NCBI GenBank assembly: GCA_018449715.1 | Contig: JAAVVA010000001.1 | Span: 1,736,001 to 1,800,000 of the forward strand | Direction of reading: 5' to 3' | DNA: 64,000 bases | Source: Acidobacteriaceae bacterium dw_441 | GTDB taxonomy: Bacteria > Acidobacteriota > Terriglobia > Terriglobales > Acidobacteriaceae | Shown here: in pieces, positions 63,846-64,000 of the stretch | Layout: each line of letters opens with the position of its first letter | Position numbering within the stretch: position 1 is the first letter of the stretch | Made by a program: the position numbers and the translations under genes | The notes under the pieces: model-generated | Told to the model about the DNA's origin: nothing | Seen by the model: only the letters and a program-made list of their open reading frames with translations | Database searches by the model: none

Positions 63846-64000
63846 GCCCTTTCTGGGAAAGGTCCGTCTCCAACGCAGCTTAAAAGCTGTGAATAACGAT
63901 GGACATTTCCACAGTCTTATTCTAAGTTCGTCACATCAGGCGAGACCTGACATTGCTTCGCTGAACTTAGTTTCTCCCCGGACTGGATTACTGCCGATGT
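63846..64000. other. Structured intergenic sequence at the right edge
   Basis: No coding sequence is seen. It contains CAGCTT/AAGCTG (63876-63889), an inverted DnaA-box-like pair (63888-63913), and an 8-bp inverted repeat CTAAGTTC/GAACTTAG (63922-63970) enclosing a smaller TCAGG/CCTGA hairpin. Confidence 0.5.

Overview
The window is chromosomal DNA of high G+C content, densely packed with genes on both strands. Its protein style suggests a member of the Acidobacteriota, probably Terriglobia (the Granulicella/Terriglobus/Edaphobacter group). The signs are sedolisin with Ig-like tail, an HpnB-type hopanoid glycosyltransferase, exported DUF885 and M16 peptidases, UxaE next to a LarA-like enzyme, and many exported proteins of unknown function. 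This placement is inference from gene content only. I saw no rRNA, tRNA, CRISPR array, insertion sequence or prophage. Gene content is mostly core and metabolic.

Layout. 1-2.7 kb: tandem xerD-xerC recombinases divergent from ffh (SRP54). 2.7-6.7 kb: an AT-rich lipoprotein gene that looks foreign, a secreted M17 N-domain-only protein, an unknown membrane protein and a GH29 alpha-L-fucosidase. 6.9-12 kb: a membrane diguanylate cyclase, a HerA-like ATPase, a GNAT, a dienelactone hydrolase and a peroxiredoxin-like protein. 12-18 kb: sugar phosphate metabolism (pgi, an IclR regulator, manA, galT, galK). 18-22 kb: a YbbP/YbbA-type ABC exporter divergent from a TesA-like lipoprotein esterase, the same arrangement as in E. 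coli.

22-26 kb: truB, folE, two PTPS/QueD paralogues and hpnB in one run on the minus strand, then a TlpA-like lipoprotein. 26-31 kb: a sugar-acid operon (LarA-like nickel-pincer epimerase, UxaE, gluconokinase, SDR) with a HAD phosphatase. 32.5-35.3 kb: nucleotide-sugar/exopolysaccharide genes (a plant-like GDP-mannose 3,5-epimerase, a WecG-type transferase, GDP-fucose synthase). 35.5-40.4 kb: two oligopeptide-type permeases on opposite strands, a YfcE phosphoesterase and a CorC-type protein. 40.4-46.8 kb: trxA, thrB-thrC, modABC and murB.

46.9-52.2 kb: a bacilliredoxin, an AAA+ regulator lacking the GAFTGA loop, DUF885, proC and ctaA. 52.3-56.2 kb: an ECF sigma factor followed by a small membrane protein, a 58-residue coiled-coil protein and an 11-mer repeat (LEA-like) exported protein, divergent from ppk1. 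56.3-64 kb: a sedolisin, a ROK regulator, and an M16 peptidase pair in which only the first subunit has the zinc motif.

Two window-wide features stand out. Twelve genes without a usable Shine-Dalgarno sequence carry TANNNT exactly 6 or 7 nt before the start codon, suggesting leaderless transcription. Six convergent gene pairs end within 4 nt of each other or overlap, leaving no room for terminators.
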